Of a DNA stretch of 6,523 nucleotides, positions 5,322 through 6,523 are shown piece by piece. The stretch is from the NCBI GenBank assembly GCA_025463105.1, contig JAOAPW010000063.1:1-6523 (forward strand), written 5' to 3'. The notes beneath the pieces are model-generated. The model was given only the letters and a program-made list of their open reading frames with translations. It ran no database searches and was not told the DNA's origin. The position numbers and the translations under genes are program-made. Each line of letters begins with the position of its first letter. The stretch's first letter is position 1. The DNA comes from Candidatus Acidiferrum typicum. Its GTDB lineage: Bacteria; Acidobacteriota; Terriglobia; Acidiferrales; UBA7541.

Positions 5322-6523
5322 GTGAGCGCGCCAATCAACGACAGTTTGAAGGTTCGACTAGGCGCAGCGGTTCTTGCCTTGGCTACACTGGCCGCAATTG
5401 TCTTCGGAATCATCAATTTTCAACAACGCACCAACTTCAGCTCCCCGGATGACGGCGCGTCGTGGTGGGATACTCCAAGCGGGGTACTTGCCTGGCACAT
5501 TACGCCAGATTCTCCAGCCGCCAATGCGGGAATCCGAAATGGCGACTACGTTCTGGCGATCAACGGCGCGGAAATACATAGTGCGATAGATGTTACAAAA
5601 CGACTGTGGCGAGCCGGGCTGTGGTCGCAGGCACACTACAGGATTGAGCGGGGAGGCCGCGAGTTCGAGACTCAACTGGTAACTCAGCCGGCCGAAAAAC
5701 CATCTTCGATTGAAAATTATCTTCGCGTTGTCGGCCTTTTGTACCTCTTCATCGGTCTGTTTATCTTCGCGCGACGTTGGAATGCCACTCGCGCCGTGCA
5801 TTTCTATATTTTTTGCCTGGTTTCGTTCGTCCTTTACTCCTTCCAATACACCGGCAAGCTGAGCACTTTCGACTGGGAAATCTATTGGGCGGGCACCGTG
5901 GCCAGACTGCTGCAGCCTGCGTTGCTTCTGCATTTTGCCTTGGTGTTCCCCGAGCGCCGCCCTGCGAGCCGATGGCATGGCGCGCGGCTCGCCACCATCT
6001 ATGCGTTACCGGGAGTGCTGCTTCTGGTACGCGTGCTCGTTGGGCTGCAGCAGTTGGGTTTCATGCCTTCCATCGAAGCCCGCAGACTTCTTGACGCATT
6101 CGATCTCGCTTATCTGGGATTCTACTTCCTGCTGGCCGCCGTAGCCTTTGTGCTCAGTTACCGCCGTGCTTCTTCCGGAATACTTCGCCAACAGCTTAAA
6201 TGGGTTACTGGAGGGGCTCTCGCTGGGATTCTTCCGTTCCTGCTCCTGTATATCGTGCCTTATTCGCTGCACGTCGTGCCGCGACCCTGGATGAACTTCT
6301 CCGCCGTATCCCTGGCACTGATTCCGCTTTGCTTCGGGTACGCCATCATCCGGTACCGGTTGATGGACGTGGATATCATTTTCAAGCGAGGCCTCGCGTA
6401 CACCGTGGCGAGCGGCGGCGTGGTCGCCGTATACATTGCCTTCGTTGCGCTGATTGGCGCGCTGTTCCACACGGCGTGGCCCTCCGGCATGATGGGCGGA
6501 AGCATCGCCATCGTCGTGGCCGC
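5322..6523 (+). CDS. PDZ-containing polytopic membrane sensor protein, N-terminal part (cut by window edge)
   Basis: An open frame starts at GTG 5322 and runs 400 codons off the right edge. The start is fixed by an in-frame TAG at 5307-5309, GGGG at 5312-5315 six bases ahead, and no in-frame ATG until codon 248. Residues 12-31 are a first membrane helix. Residues about 45-120 form a PDZ domain (SGVLAWHITPDSPAANAGIR at 53-72, then NGDYVLAINGAEI). Further helices lie near 134-150, 157-174, 190-210, 221-240, 260-280, 294-313, 325-344 and 360-382, with a tenth starting near 392. Arg/Lys-rich loops (ARRWNATR, PERRPASRWHGAR, YRRASSGILRQQ, RYRLMDVDIIFKRG) alternate so that PDZ is periplasmic and the C-terminus cytoplasmic. 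The LLHFALVFPERR and YRLMDVDIIFKRG motifs are typical of membrane sensor regions that in Acidobacteriota and Actinobacteria precede GAF, histidine-kinase or SpoIIE-type phosphatase domains. No catalytic domain is in view, so kinase versus phosphatase cannot be decided. Confidence 0.8.
   Translation, partial: MSAPINDSLKVRLGAAVLALATLAAIVFGIINFQQRTNFSSPDDGASWWDTPSGVLAWHITPDSPAANAGIRNGDYVLAINGAEIHSAIDVTKRLWRAGLWSQAHYRIERGGREFETQLVTQPAEKPSSIENYLRVVGLLYLFIGLFIFARRWNATRAVHFYIFCLVSFVLYSFQYTGKLSTFDWEIYWAGTVARLLQPALLLHFALVFPERRPASRWHGARLATIYALPGVLLLVRVLVGLQQLGFMPSIEARRLLDAFDLAYLGFYFLLAAVAFVLSYRRASSGILRQQLKWVTGGALAGILPFLLLYIVPYSLHVVPRPWMNFSAVSLALIPLCFGYAIIRYRLMDVDIIFKRGLAYTVASGGVVAVYIAFVALIGALFHTAWPSGMMGGSIAIVVA

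Noticed and set aside
5143..5325. 60-codon forward frame starting with TTG in the AT-rich spacer
   Set aside because: TTG start without a Shine-Dalgarno sequence, composition set by AT content, and it runs over the promoter and start of the sensor gene.
5358..5978. 206-codon minus-strand frame opposite the sensor gene
   Set aside because: The forward frame from 5322 has a PDZ domain and alternating membrane helices with positive cytoplasmic loops; the reverse frame shows no features.

Overview
The window most likely comes from an Acidobacteriota chromosome (class Terriglobia or an uncultured relative). Three things point that way: a GWxTD-domain protein, which is typical of that phylum; next to it, a carboxypeptidase-regulatory-like / outer-membrane-barrel protein with a DDWKWVLRSSAATR motif of the kind I associate with acidobacterial proteins; and moderately GC-rich coding DNA. 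This assignment is inference from protein families, not from a marker gene. All four genes lie on the + strand.

Layout. Positions 1-381 hold no convincing gene and are a leader or intergenic region. Positions 382-1404 encode an exported acetamidase/formamidase-family protein. Positions 1405-1677 are intergenic, with a 12-bp tandem duplication over the amidase stop codon, a perfect 25-bp palindrome and a good sigma70-like promoter (TTGACG-N18-TAGAAT) placed just before the next gene. Positions 1678-3411 encode a secreted GWxTD-domain protein. Only 9 bases later, 3421-5139 encode an exported protein with an N-terminal carboxypeptidase-regulatory-like beta-sandwich and a long beta-rich C-terminal part ending in Phe. 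These two genes look like one operon. Positions 5140-5321 are an AT-rich spacer with a weak hairpin and a candidate promoter. From GTG 5322 to the right edge runs the N-terminal 400 codons of a PDZ-containing polytopic membrane protein, probably the sensor part of a signalling protein whose output domain lies beyond the window.

How they may work together. The GWxTD protein and the barrel-like protein are both predicted to be exported and are probably co-transcribed, so a shared cell-envelope role is reasonable, but the function of GWxTD proteins is not known to me. The downstream PDZ sensor has its own promoter region and could sense envelope state through a periplasmic PDZ domain; a link to the upstream pair is speculation. 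The amidase appears to be a separate transcription unit. There is no mobile element, CRISPR array, tRNA or rRNA that I can see.
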